Source: Parasponia andersonii
Lineage: Eukaryota > Streptophyta > Magnoliopsida > Rosales > Cannabaceae
DNA: 64,000 bases
Assembly: GCA_002914805.1 (NCBI GenBank)
Contig: JXTB01000177.1
Location: forward strand, 504,981-568,980
Direction: 5' to 3'
Position 1 is the first letter of the stretch. Each line of letters starts with the position of its first letter. Positions 11,220-22,612 of this stretch are shown in pieces. The translations under genes were made by a program, and so were the position numbers. The notes under the pieces were generated by a model that was not told the DNA's origin, made no database searches, and saw nothing but the letters and a program-made list of their open reading frames with translations.

Positions 11220-11685
11220 TTGAAAAGTAAAACAAGCTCTATTATTCACTCAAATACTTTTACAAGAGGAAATTCTCAACTTCACTTTTCAAGCTCACTT
11301 ACTCATTAGAAGTGATGCTTCTTTCTTTTTTCTCTTCACTCTTAGAAGCTTTGCTTCTTACTTGAGACTTAGAACTCAAATAGGGAGGGGTATTTATACT
11401 ACATGAGAAATAGTGAGAACCACACAAATAGAAAATTACAAAAATTCTTAAGCCACACATATTTTCTTCTACACACTTCTAATAACAATCTAAGTAATCA
11501 AATAATTCACATGCAAAAAGCTAATATCTAGATAACACTATAAGATTCTAGGTAGAAGGCTTCTTCAATTTGGAATTGGGCTTTTTCTTTTTTTAGCTTT
11601 GCACTTAGGCTAACTCCAACTTTTGAGCCTTATGTTAATGGGCTTAAAACACTTCTTATGGCCTTAAACAAGTTTATTTTCAATA
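11220..11685 (-). repeat. 3' LTR of copia copy 1
   Basis: It matches the LTRs at 41310-41777 and 45158-45662 in reverse complement along its length, including the stretch around AGTGAATAATA and AAGCCCATAAG. On the plus strand its left end reads TTGAAAAGTAAAAC, two bases shorter than the canonical TGTTGGAAAG end. Confidence 0.8.
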
Positions 11686-13607
11686 CTCCACTTAAATTTG
11701 TTTTATAATACCAACTAAGTTTCTTAATCTTGCGAAGTCTTCAAACTTGAGTGGCTTGATGAAAATATCAGCAATCTGATCATGTGATCTCATATACTCC
11801 AATTGTACTTCTTTGTTTGCAACACATTCTCTTATGTAATGATAGTGAGTGTTGATATGTTTGCTTCGGTCATAAAAGACTGGATTTTTAGCCAAAGCTA
11901 TTGCTGACTTATTATCGATACAAATCTTCGTTGGCTCCTTTTGAGGCATGTTTAACTCTTTCAACAACCTCCTTAGCCAGATTATATGACTAACATATAA
12001 TGTAACAACTATGTACTCAGCTTCGCATATTGAAAAGGTGACAATCAGTTGTTTTTTAAATACCCAGGTGAAGGTAGTTTCTCACACAAAAAATACAAAA
12101 CCAGTTGTGCTTTTTCGATCATAAATATCTCCGACCCAATCGCTATCACTGTAACCAGCGAGTTTGTAATCATTAGAAACTGAATAGAATAAGCCAAGAT
12201 TGATCGTACCTTTTAGATAATAGAGAATTCTCTTTGCAGCTTTGAATTGAGTAGTTGTTGGGATTTCCATGTAATGACTCACTAGTCTAGTTGCATAGAG
12301 AATGTCAGGCCTTGTATATGTTAAGTACCAAAGGCATCCAACAAGGCTCTTGAAGAGTGTTCGATCCAACTTTTCTGCTTCATCATTTTTGAATAATTTT
12401 ATTCCACACTCCACTGGTGTACTTATCGGCTTATAATCATCCATATTGAACTTCTTCAAGATCTCCTTTGTATAATTTTCTTGAGAGATGAAGATGCCTT
12501 CTTCCTTTTGCTTGACTTCTATGCATAGGTAGTACGCCATAAGTCCGATGTTTGTCATTTCAAACTCATGTGTCATTACTCTTTTGAATTTGTCAAACGT
12601 CCTTGGATTACTTCTATTAAGTATGAGATCATCCATGTACTAGCATATGACCAGAATATCTATATCTTTAGTAAGTAGAGAGCATGTTCATAAGGGCACT
12701 TAATGAATCTATTATCTTGGAAATATTTGTCAATTCGGTTGTTTCATGCTCTTGGTGCTTGCTTTAGACCGTAAAGAGCCTTCTTTAGCTTCAAAACCTT
12801 ATCTTTATGTCCTTTCATCTCATAACCCAATGGTTGTTTGATATCGACTTCTTCTTCAAGAATTCCATTCGAAAATGTAGACTTTACATCCATCTGATAA
12901 ATCTTCCATTTGTTCTAAGCAGCAAGAGAAATAATTAGTCTGATAGTTTCTAATCGTGCAACAGGAGCGAATACCTCATCGTAGTCAATGCCGGCTCTTT
13001 GACTATAGCCTTTCACAACTAGCCTTGCTTTGTAACTTTCTACCTCATCGTTGGCATTCTCCTTCACCTTGTACATCCATTTTACACCGATAGCTTTATG
13101 ACCTTTAGAAAGAGTGGATACTTCCCAAGTGTCATTCTTCTCTATGGATATGACTTCTTCATCCATCGCATTCCTCCATTTTTCATCTTGTACAGCCTCT
13201 TAGAAGTTCACTGGTTCACAATTAGTAAATAGGAAAAATAAAGTGAGGTTTTCGAGCCTATCGGTCACCTCATATAGATCTTCAAGACTTCTTGTACATT
13301 CTTCATGCCTCTCAGTTAAGAAAGATGGAGGTGAATCTTTATGAGTGGATGATATTGGTGAGGAAGGTGGAGTAATATCCTCTTGATGGACTTCTCTTGC
13401 TTGCTCTACTGGTGTTTGCATATCTTCAAATGGTGGAAAGAAATTGTAGTAATTTGTTTGAGAACGAAAGTCCCATTCACCTTCTTCATCGAATATTACA
13501 TCTCGGCTGATGATTACTTTTCTATTGTTAGGATTGTATAACTTATCCTTTGGAGTTGGTATCATAGCCGATGAAAATGAACTTCTTGCTTTTATCATCA
13601 ACTTCAC
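11686..13607 (-). pseudogene. copia pol fragment: integrase tail, reverse transcriptase, RNase H
   Basis: Reading leftward from about 13550, the segments are the integrase C-terminal region (KLYNPNNRKVIISRDVIFD), then the RT N-terminus at 13166-12915 ([21 protein letters not shown]). Next come an RT middle part with VDIKQPLGYE and the catalytic YMDDLIL near 12620, and RNase H at 11967-11692 (KHINTHYHYIRECVANKEVQ). In-frame stops interrupt it at about 13200 (TAA where copy 2 has CAA), at 12915 (TAG at a likely CAG) and upstream of YMDD. The order IN-RT-RH identifies Ty1/copia, and the sequence resembles the Tnt1/Tork type. A functional product is excluded by the stops and by the missing gag and integrase core. 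Confidence 0.85.
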
Positions 13608-14006
13608 TCTTCAAGTTCACTCACTCACTAGAAGCTATGCTTCTTTCTCTCTTCTTTTCACTCTTACAAGCTTTGCTTCTTACTTAATGCTTAGAACTCA
13701 AATGGGGAGGGGTATTTATACTACATGAGAAATAATGAGAATCATACAAATAAACAATTACAAAAATTATTAAGCTACACATATTTTCTTCTACACACTT
13801 CTAATAATAATCTAAGTAATCAAATAATTCACATGTAAAAAGCTAATATCTAGCTAACACTAGAAGATTCTAGGTGGAAGGCTACTTTAATTTGGACTTG
13901 GGCTTTTTCTTTTGAGCTTTGTACTTGGGCTAACTCTAACTTATTAGGCCTCATGTTGATGGGCTTAAAACAACTCTTATGGGCTTAACCAAGTTTATTT
14001 TCAACA
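13603..14006 (-). repeat. Truncated 5' LTR of copia copy 1
   Basis: This begins within the (GTGA) repeat part of the LTR and runs to the TTTTCAACA end at 14006. The last 60 or so bases of the LTR, next to the primer binding site, are absent, consistent with one deletion that took the LTR end, leader, gag and integrase core together. Confidence 0.8.
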
Positions 14007-14011
14007 AAGAG

Positions 14012-14334
14012 AACATTAACTAATATAATTCTTAGGGAATTGTTTATGCATAGATTTAAAAATAAATCCATGCACTACAAAAAACGTCCTAATAGAATTC
14101 TATTACTCGATTTGTTTTCAGTTTTAGACCTTATAAACCCTATAAAGTTTTAAATAAAGATTAATGCATGGTTTCTAAACTCTGCTAAAGGTTTCAGTTA
14201 AAGATTAGTTGTTCCTAGGAAACTTTGATAAATTTTTATAATTCATTAAATTATATTTTATATTACTCACCATTCTAAAAGATTCATAACTAAAATAAGA
14301 AATTTCAAAATTTAAGGACCAAATTAATAATTGG
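14012..14334 (+). other. Residual metacaspase intron sequence
   Basis: AT-rich sequence lying between the AAGAG target duplication of the copia copy and the ATTGG duplication (14330-14334) of the next element. No ORF or motif was seen. Confidence 0.5.
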
Positions 14335-16288
14335 TGTCATGATCCGAACCCAGGGCTAATGGCAGAAAGAGAATTTTACAAATGAAAATTCAATATTTCT
14401 TTCAAAAAAATTTATGGAAATAGTTTTTAAATAGTAAAATTTCCATAGTTTTATGATCACCAGTAAAGGTAGATTATTAAAATAATTTGTTAAACAAATC
14501 CATCATCATTATCAGTAGTTTCATAATCCAGCATGAAAGTTATATAGACCAAATCCGTGTATAAACCAAGAAGGTAAACAATACTATTTTACACACTTAC
14601 TAACTAGTTATCAGATAATCAACTTCTCACTGTTCCACACTTGAGCTTCCGAAGATACCCTAAGTACTACCTGAGAGGGAAAGTAAAGGGGATAACCAAT
14701 TACCCTTTTTGGGGAAAACATTTGATACTAAAATCCATGCATGGTTAATTGTTCTAAAAATAGTTCACCAAATATCTAATCAAAAGCGAATTGAAATCGT
14801 CAATAGAAATCATATTCCAAATAAATAAAGAGAAATTAGACAAATAATCTATAGTGTATGTATCATAAATCAAACAATCTTATGAGCTCACATCCTCTCA
14901 TAACGAGCTAGAGTAACTAGTACTATATATACTAAGTACTCTCTGCCTGATACCTAATCCTAGAAACTAGAGAGATACCCATGTGTTTATATCTATCGAA
15001 TGGAGCTAATTAGAAAATCTTGTACAGGCTTACAGGCTCTCACTAAAGGTAGGGATACTGGCTGCCTACTAAACACTGTGATATCTAAGATAGACCTCAT
15101 GTATGATCTTAAGGTATGTGCAATGCTAGAGGTAGTGTAAACAATCATGAAGTAATATTCTAAACATAGTCTGATTTTTAAATAAAAATATATTTCGTAC
15201 TTTAAAAATTCGACAAAATAGTGCCAATGATTAATCAAATCCTATAAATAAAATTTACACAAAACCACAAGTAAAATACCCAAAGTAGTTTCTCAATGTC
15301 TCGTAAATTCACAATTTACCAAAATATTTATTCATATAATTTAATTTAATGAAATCACAAAATTTTACTTTTTACAACATATTATAATTTTTATGAAATA
15401 TAAAAAAACAAATTAATTAGATCCTCTATCTTAAAATGGTAGTTATACTGAGCTAATTAAGCTAGAAAAGTCTTCTGTTGGTCACCTAGTTGCTCAGACC
15501 AGGTTGCTCAGACTGTGGTTTCCAGATCTTGATACATATACTTGAAAAAATAAATTTTCTAACAGTCTCAGATTGATAAATGGAGATCATTACTTAATTT
15601 ACAATACGTAAAAATACTAGATTAGACATATAATTTGTTTAAAATAGAATCCAATGCGAGACCACCCCATGGCACACAACACGACCTTATTCACGAGCAA
15701 TTTTTTTGATTTTTATGCCCCCCCTCAAAATTCGTCTCTCAACCTCATCGAGTTTGAATTCGAAGTCGGAATTCAGTTTTGAGGTTCCGAACATTAATTA
15801 AACTAAAAAATTCAAAATTATAAAAATATCATTTTTTTGAATTATTTAGAAAAATACCACTTTTTCAATTCAAAAATTAACCCAATCTAGAGTACTGTTT
15901 TAATACTTCAAAATCATGATTATTCTCATCACAAAGTTTTCTTTAACATGGTATAATTTTTTTGGGCTAAATAATTCATTTCCGAAGTAATTACAAAAAT
16001 ACCACAAATACTAACATTAAAATATTGTAATAATCAGTTTCTCACTCGACCTGAGATAGTGACTAAGAGTGGTTAGAAAAGGATGGCATTGGCAGTGAGA
16101 AAAATGGACGTCGGACGGTGAAATGATGGCCAAAAGTCCGATTCAGTGGCAAAGGCTTCAGAAGGCTGTAACTCTGGTGAGGGATAGCGAAAAAGGGCAA
16201 TGATGGTGGGCGTCGACTTATTGGCAATTGGCTAGGACGCGGGGTAGAGCATGAGGAAGCTCATTGGCTAACTGGGTTGTGCGTAAAT

Positions 16289-18181
16289 TGTCACGACACA
16301 AACCCCGGGCCAGTGGCAGAAAAAGAATTTCATAGGTGGAAATTCATAATTTATTTTATAAAATTTTAAAAACTTCAATTCTTCAAAAAAAAAAGACGAT
16401 AACTAGTTTACAAAAAATAGTCAAATTATAAATTCCCATAGTTTGTGATCACCACTAGATATAAACTGTTAATAATAGTGATAAAATATAAATATACATC
16501 ACATCTTCATCACTAGTGGGCATCATAGATAATACAAGCTAAATCCAAAGTATTAGCCTTAAATATTATGACAAATCCAAGGTGAGTATCTAAGTAATTA
16601 CCAACCACAAAATTAGGATAAACTTTTTCTCAGATTATTCTACTCTAGAGTTGCCTAAGTCGCACTGTAAATCACCTGAGAAGGGAAAGAAAGGGGGATG
16701 AGCATTCACATGCTCAGTAAGAATTTTAATTACCCTTTTTGATAGGAATGCAACTTTTCAAACCTGAATGGTTAGCACCTTTCCAAAATCCATTTATAAA
16801 ATAAGTTTGCAAAGTAATCAAAATCATAAGAAATCATGTTCATTATTGTCGATATAATAAATCAACCAAGTACAAGTATATACATGAGCTCTCATCCTCC
16901 CATCACTGTCCTATAATTCCTCTGTAACAGAGATACCCAGCAGCCTGATACTATCCGGAGATGTGTCAGCAAATCCTACGTAGGGGCCTAGGTCTCTCAC
17001 CTAGTATTGTAGCAACTCGCCAGCGATCTAAATACCATGATGCTAAAATAGAACTCAAGTACGTGATCCTATGATAGGTACAACATGTCATAGAGTATGT
17101 AATAACCATTTATCAAGTATTTTAAGAAATCATACTTTAATACTCATTTGGTATTATTCTGGGATTTACAGAAAATCGGGCAGCATAATGGCTATATTTT
17201 CCCAAAACCAAAATTTTAAACCTGCATAGAAATCATACCAACCAATCTCAGAATAATCCAGTATATCTCAACAGTTCAAAAATGTACCAAATATCCAATC
17301 ATGTCATTGAATTCCATGAAAATCGGCATTTTCAAGAAATATGTTATAATGCATATTTTAAATCAAAATAAGTACAAAACTTGGTAATTGAACTCCTACC
17401 TCACTAGAAGAGTTATATCATACCAATGGGTCCTCAAGGTGCCGTTGAATGATCGCTCGGAGGGTCAGGAACCAATTCCAGGTCCTCAATCGCTCACTTG
17501 ATAAAAAAAACTTTTTACCAAACTCCTAGCACCCAAAATCGCTAGATTAGACATATGATTCAACCAGTTCTGGTCCTGGCCTACACTGGACCGGTGTCAC
17601 ACAAAACGAGACAAAATCTTAGTCGTTAGATATGGTTTTTTGTACCAATCACCAAATATATTCAATATATATATCAAACTTCACAATTTTCCGAGTATAT
17701 TCCAAAAATGACAACAAAAACAAAATCTAACGGTTGGATCAAAAGTTGAACCCGAGCTCAAAAATACACAAAAATGGCAACTTTTAATTCGGGCAAAATG
17801 GGATCGTGTCATATATATCTGGAGAAAGCTGACAACAAGAGGATTCAAATGCCATCAGTTTCGCAACAAAAATCTAGCCAGTGAGAGACGGAAGCCATGG
17901 CGGAGCTTCGCTCCTCCTCGGCAATGCGGTGGACCAGCAACTTCAGAGCTTCGGCAATCGGCTTGGCTAGGCGGCGCAAGTCGTCTGGGCTCAGTGGCAG
18001 GGTACGATGATGACGAGAGAGAATGAGCAGGAGAGAGAGAGAGAACCAGAGAAGGCAAGAGAGAACGAGATAGACAGTGAGATAGGAGGAGAGAGAGAGA
18101 GTAAAAAACATCTATTTTTTGTTTTTTTTTTAATTTTTTGTCAAAAGACCCTTTTGCCCTTGATAAAAATGAGATTTTACA
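16289..18181 (-). repeat. 3' LTR of nested chromovirus
   Basis: About 1.89 kb, TGTCACGACAC...GATTTTACA on the plus strand. It is similar along its length to 22613-24523, with scattered substitutions and small indels, so insertion is not recent. It contains a GA-rich microsatellite-like stretch near 18010-18105. Confidence 0.85.
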
Positions 18182-18194
18182 TTCTCCCCTCCTT
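18182..18194 (-). promoter_or_regulatory. Polypurine tract of nested chromovirus
   Basis: Complement of TTCTCCCCTCCTT, i.e. AAGGAGGGGAGAA, directly abutting the 3' LTR. Purine-rich and correctly placed for plus-strand DNA priming in a minus-oriented element. Confidence 0.75.
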
Positions 18195-18199
18195 ACAGG

Positions 18200-21100
18200 A
18201 ATTTCATCCCGAAATTCAAAGTACAAGGCATGAATCAAAGTACAACCTCAATTTGAAAGTTAAACAAATGAGGATACTCTTCATACATCTTGGTCTCAAG
18301 TTCCCAAGTAGCTTATTCTTCCTCATGGTGTTCCCAAAGAACCTTGATAAGTAGTATCTCTCTATTATGAAGCACCTTGAGCTCTCTCTCTAATCTTGTT
18401 AACCTTCTTTGTAGTCTCTTGTGCTAGCTCAGGCCTAAGAGTAACACGCTCCTCTGCATCAGCCTAACAAAAGGGTGATCTGTAAGGTCTCCCATATAGT
18501 ACCTCATATAGACCCATACCAAGACTAGTTTGATAGCTATTATTGTAAGCAAACTCCACAAATGGCAGGTGATCATCCCAGCTTCCACCAAAATCTAGTA
18601 TAGATGAATGAAGCATGTCCTCTAGAATCTGTATAGTCCTTTCAGATTGGCCATCTGTCTGGGGATGATGAGCTGTACTAAGATTCAGTTCTGTTCCCAA
18701 AGCTCTCTGCAAAGCTCTCCAGAACTTTGATGGTACCCCATGTAAGTGAACAATATTATCCACATAAAGACGACTAAGTCAGGTGAGTGAAAAGTTAATC
18801 TTGATTGGTATGAAGTGTGCGGTATTTGTCATCCGATCAACTATCACCCACGTAACGCCATTCTTTCTATAAGTCTTTGGTAGGCCTGCTACAAAATCGA
18901 TGGTGATTTTATCCCATTTCCATTCCGGAATAGGTAAAGGCTGAAGTAGTCCAGCTGGCCTCTGGTGTTCTGCTTTGACTTGCTAACAAGTCATACATTT
19001 AGCTACAAAAGTAACTACCTCTCGTTTCATGCCTTTCCACCAGTACTACCTCTTCAGATCATGGTACATCTTTATGCTACTAGGATGTACTGCAAACTTA
19101 GACTTGTGAGCCTTATTCAAAATAGTTTCTCTAAGATAAGGGTCATTGGCTATAGCTAGCCGTCCATTGAAAAGCACAAACCCTTCTTTATTAGTACTCC
19201 AACCATCTAACTGCTCACTATTCTGAAGTTGGTTCTAGATTGCTCTCAATTCTTGATCTTGCCATTGACTTTGTTGTGCTATCTGGAGGAGTGATGGTGT
19301 AGCCACAATGTTGTTGATACTAGCAGTCATCTCATTTTCGCTATACTCCAAGTTGTAGCCACCAATGGTAACCGAATTCTTTCAATCTTCTAGTATCAGC
19401 GAAGCAAATATGCTATGAGACTTTCTACTCAAAGCATTAGCTACAACATTAGCCTTTCCAGGATGATACTGAAGTTTGAAGTCATAGTCCTCCATATACT
19501 CAACCCTTTTTCTCTATCTTAAGTTCAAGTCTCGTTAAGTGAATAGCTACTTCAAACTCTTATGGTCAGAATAAATCTCAAACTTCACACCATACAGATA
19601 GCATCTCCATATCTTAAGAGCAAAGATCACAACTGCTAACTCTAGATCATGAGTGGGGTAATTCATCTCATGTGGCTTCAACTAACGGGAAGCATAAGCT
19701 ATTACCTTGCCATTCTGCATTAAGACACATCCCAATCCTGAGCCAGAAGCATCAGTATATACCACATAAGGTTCAATATTTTTAGGAACAGTAAGAACAG
19801 GTGCAGTTGTTAATCTTCTCTTCAATTCTATGAAAGCTACTTCACAATCATCATCCCATACAAACTTGATATTCTTCCTCGTCAACTATGTCAAAGGCAT
19901 TGTAATTCTCGAGAAATTCTCAACAAAGCGGTGGTAATAACCCGCTAGATCAAGAAAACTTCTTATCTCAGTTACATTCTCTGGTCTTTCCCGTCCTAGA
20001 ATAGATTCTACCTTGGAAAGGATAACAGAAATTCCTTCATGAGATATAACATACCCCAAGAATTTAACTTCCGTCATCTAGAAGTCACACTTGGATCTCT
20101 TGGCATAAATTTGGTGATCCCTCAAGGTCTGAAGCACAATTTTCAAGTTCTTAGCATGTCCTTCTCGAGTTTTAGAATAGATTAAGATGTCATCGATGAA
20201 GACAACCACAAATCGATCCAAATAAGGTCTGAAAATTCTGTTCATAAGGTCCATGAATGCTGCTGGAGCATTAGTCAGACCAAATGGCATGACTAGGAAC
20301 TCAAAGCGACTGTAACAAGTCCTGAATACAGTTTTTGGTATGTCTTCTTTTCTGATCTTCAACTGATGATAACCAGATTGGAGATCAATCTTGGAAAAGA
20401 ATCTTAATCCACCCAGTTGATCGAATAGTTCATCAATTATTGGCAAAGGATATTTATTCTTTACTGTTAGTTGATTCAGTTTTCTATAATCCACACAGAG
20501 CCGAAACATTCCATCAGCTTTCTTGGCAAACAAAATAGGAGCACCCCATAGATAGGTACTGCTCCTAATGAATCTCTTTGATAAAAGATCATCTAGCTGA
20601 TTTCTCAACTCTGTCATTTCCGCTAAAGTCATGCGATAGGCTAGAATAGAAGCTGGATGAGCTCCTAGAATCAAATCAATGCAGAATTCGATCTCCTTAT
20701 AAGGTGGTAGCCCCAGTAATTCCTCGGGAAAAATATCTGGAAGCTTACTAACCACTGATATCCAAGGGTACTGATCAGCTGTTCCTATCTCACCATCGAT
20801 GGCAAATAAATTCCTATAGCACTCTAGCTTCTTCCTTCCACCTATGCATGCTTTCATAATAGGACTCTTCAAAGGATTCAAGTGAGCTTGGTAGGAAAGA
20901 GGGTCACTCTCTTGTCGAAACAGGCAACAATCACTCGGTACTTGGATAGCCAATCCATCCCGAGAATCACATCAAATTGTTGCAAAGGTAACATAACTAA
21001 ATCTGCTAGTAGCTTCCTACCATCTATCACAACAAGACAACCATGACAAATAGTAGAAACATCGGTAACTCCACTCATAGGTATTCCTAAAGTCAATACA

Positions 21101-21300
21101 TGGTCCAACATAGAACATTCTAATCCCAACATTTGAGCAAACAACATAGAGATGAAAGAATGAGAAGCACCGATATCAAATAAGACATGAGCCTAAGAAT
21201 GAGAAATAAGAATTATTCTATCAACAACACCTCTGTCAGTGTAGTCCTGAGTCTTATCTACCTCTCCAACAGCATAGGCTTGATCAAACGCTTTTCCTTT
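18200..21300 (-). pseudogene. Gypsy pol: protease, RT, RNase H, integrase, chromodomain-like tail
   Basis: Reading leftward: an aspartic protease with a DIGASHSF active site near 21170, then [11 protein letters not shown] follows at 20953-20078, with [25 protein letters not shown] and the catalytic FIDDILIYS. RNase H at 19885-19480 includes YTDASGSGLGCVL. The integrase region (about 19080-18464) has TIDFVAGLP and HPQTDGQSERT. A chromodomain-like end at 18345-18220 reads IKVLWEHHEEE and YPHLFNF. In integrase, VPS joins straight to FWRALQ, so the segment that normally carries the second catalytic Asp is absent. A further deletion fuses the KIRER part to the chromodomain tail. Several stops split the frame. 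Confidence 0.85.
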
Positions 21301-22440
21301 TCCTTTGTTTCCTTTTTCTTGACCAGGGCGACGGCTACTAGTACCTAGACCGGTATTGGCATATCCATGCCCTCTTTGGTTTCCAGAACTTTGTGGAGTC
21401 TAGAAATTCTAAGTATAGCCTTAGATGTAGCTTAAACTTATGACCTATATTGATGCTAGTACTAAGAACCATAAGGTTGATAAAGAGTGGAAGTGAATGC
21501 CTGAGACTGGGTATGAGATTGCACTGGTCTCATCTAACTACCCTGAAAAGGAACTGAGGCATTCTGACTTCCCTGCGATCCTCCTTGAGACAATGGAGAT
21601 CCTTGTTAACGGTAAGGGCAAGCTTTCTTCTGGTGGCCTTGCTATCCACAATTAAAGCATCCATAAATTCCATAGCGACTATTCCCTGAAGAGTCACTAC
21701 TGTTACTACTCCCATTATTCTGAGAGTTTTGCCTTTGCCATTGTCCTTGGCTCTTCTTTTTCATTTTCCTCTCATTGCCCTTGTTTCTTGAATGACCTCT
21801 CATTGCTGACCGATCATTAAGAAAAGCCTCAGCTTTTTCGGCTGCAGCAACTAAGTCAACCAGATTGCTGAAGGGTTAGGTCACAACCTTCTTTAAGATG
21901 GCTGGTCTCAAAGCCTCTATGAACTTGACAATCTGGAGGGTAGGATCCATCCCAGGTACATAAGCATATTATGCCAACTCTATAAACCACACATAATACT
22001 CATTCAATGTCATGTCACCCTGCTTGAGGCATTCATATTCTCTAATCATAGCAGCTTTATGACTAGCATTACCATAATAACTCCTAAATAATCTCTCAAA
22101 GGCTTTCCAAGTCATGTCAGTCACATCTTGGGTCAACTTAACTGTCTCCCACCACTATATAGCTCCATCAATCAGCTTATAAGTGGCAAATATTACTTGG
22201 AACTCTGTTGGCATCCTAATAGTTATGAAGGTCCTCTTAACATCTCTAAGCCATCTCTCAGCTGAGATGGGACCAAGTCTCCCATCGAATGATGATGGAT
22301 TAAGCTTCATGAATTCCTTGAAGAAACTAGCCTGACGGGCTCAGGGTTTCATTTCGTCCTCAGACCCAATAATGCCCGTAAAGCATTATATAAGTTGGCT
22401 AGAGGGTTAGGGCTTGCTATTATGGTAGAGGTGTTTCAAC
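21301..22440 (-). pseudogene. Gypsy gag of nested chromovirus
   Basis: The minus-strand translation contains retrotransposon gag motifs (FATYKLIDGAI, WWETVKL, TWKAFERLF, EYECLKQGDMTL-EY) and a CCHC knuckle region near 21600-21660 (C-NCGQQGHQK-AC type), followed by Gln/Gly-rich sequence. Several in-frame stops interrupt it. Gag forms the virus-like particle in family members; this copy would not make a full product. Confidence 0.75.
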
Positions 22441-22589
22441 CCTATGCTCTTGCCTCAGTATTCTTCTCCTCGGAGGTATTATAATTCTATATTCATATGC
22501 CAAAGTGTTAGCGATATAGTGATGCAATTACTTTTGAAAAAGAAGTCACAATCTAGTCTAATGGTGTCACATACGAGATAATTAAATCT

Positions 22590-22612
22590 CTGCTCTAACA
22601 TCAAAATCTTTC
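22590..22612 (-). promoter_or_regulatory. Primer binding site of nested chromovirus
   Basis: Just inside the 5' LTR the minus strand reads GATTTTGATGTTAGAGCAGAG, which resembles the initiator-Met tRNA complement TGGTATCAGAGC with changes. Position and similarity support a Met-tRNA primer. Confidence 0.5.

Larger units (their letters stand above)
11220..14006 (-). mobile_element. Internally deleted Ty1/copia retrotransposon (copy 1)
   Basis: This copy is flanked by the 5-bp duplication AAGAG (11215-11219 and 14007-14011). It belongs to the same family as the copy at 41310-45662, whose LTR sequence it shares. In minus orientation it keeps a complete 3' LTR (11220-11685), RNase H, reverse transcriptase and the integrase C-terminal tail. 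It then jumps through about 55 bp of unfamiliar sequence into a 5' LTR that lacks its last 60 or so bases (about 13603-14006). The primer binding site, gag, protease and integrase core are missing. It sits in metacaspase intron B-C. Confidence 0.85.

Noticed and set aside
17855-18354. Overlapping ORFs on both strands in the chromovirus LTR
   Set aside because: They are driven by a GA/CT-rich simple repeat within a non-coding LTR; a related set occurs in the partner LTR near 24241-24609.
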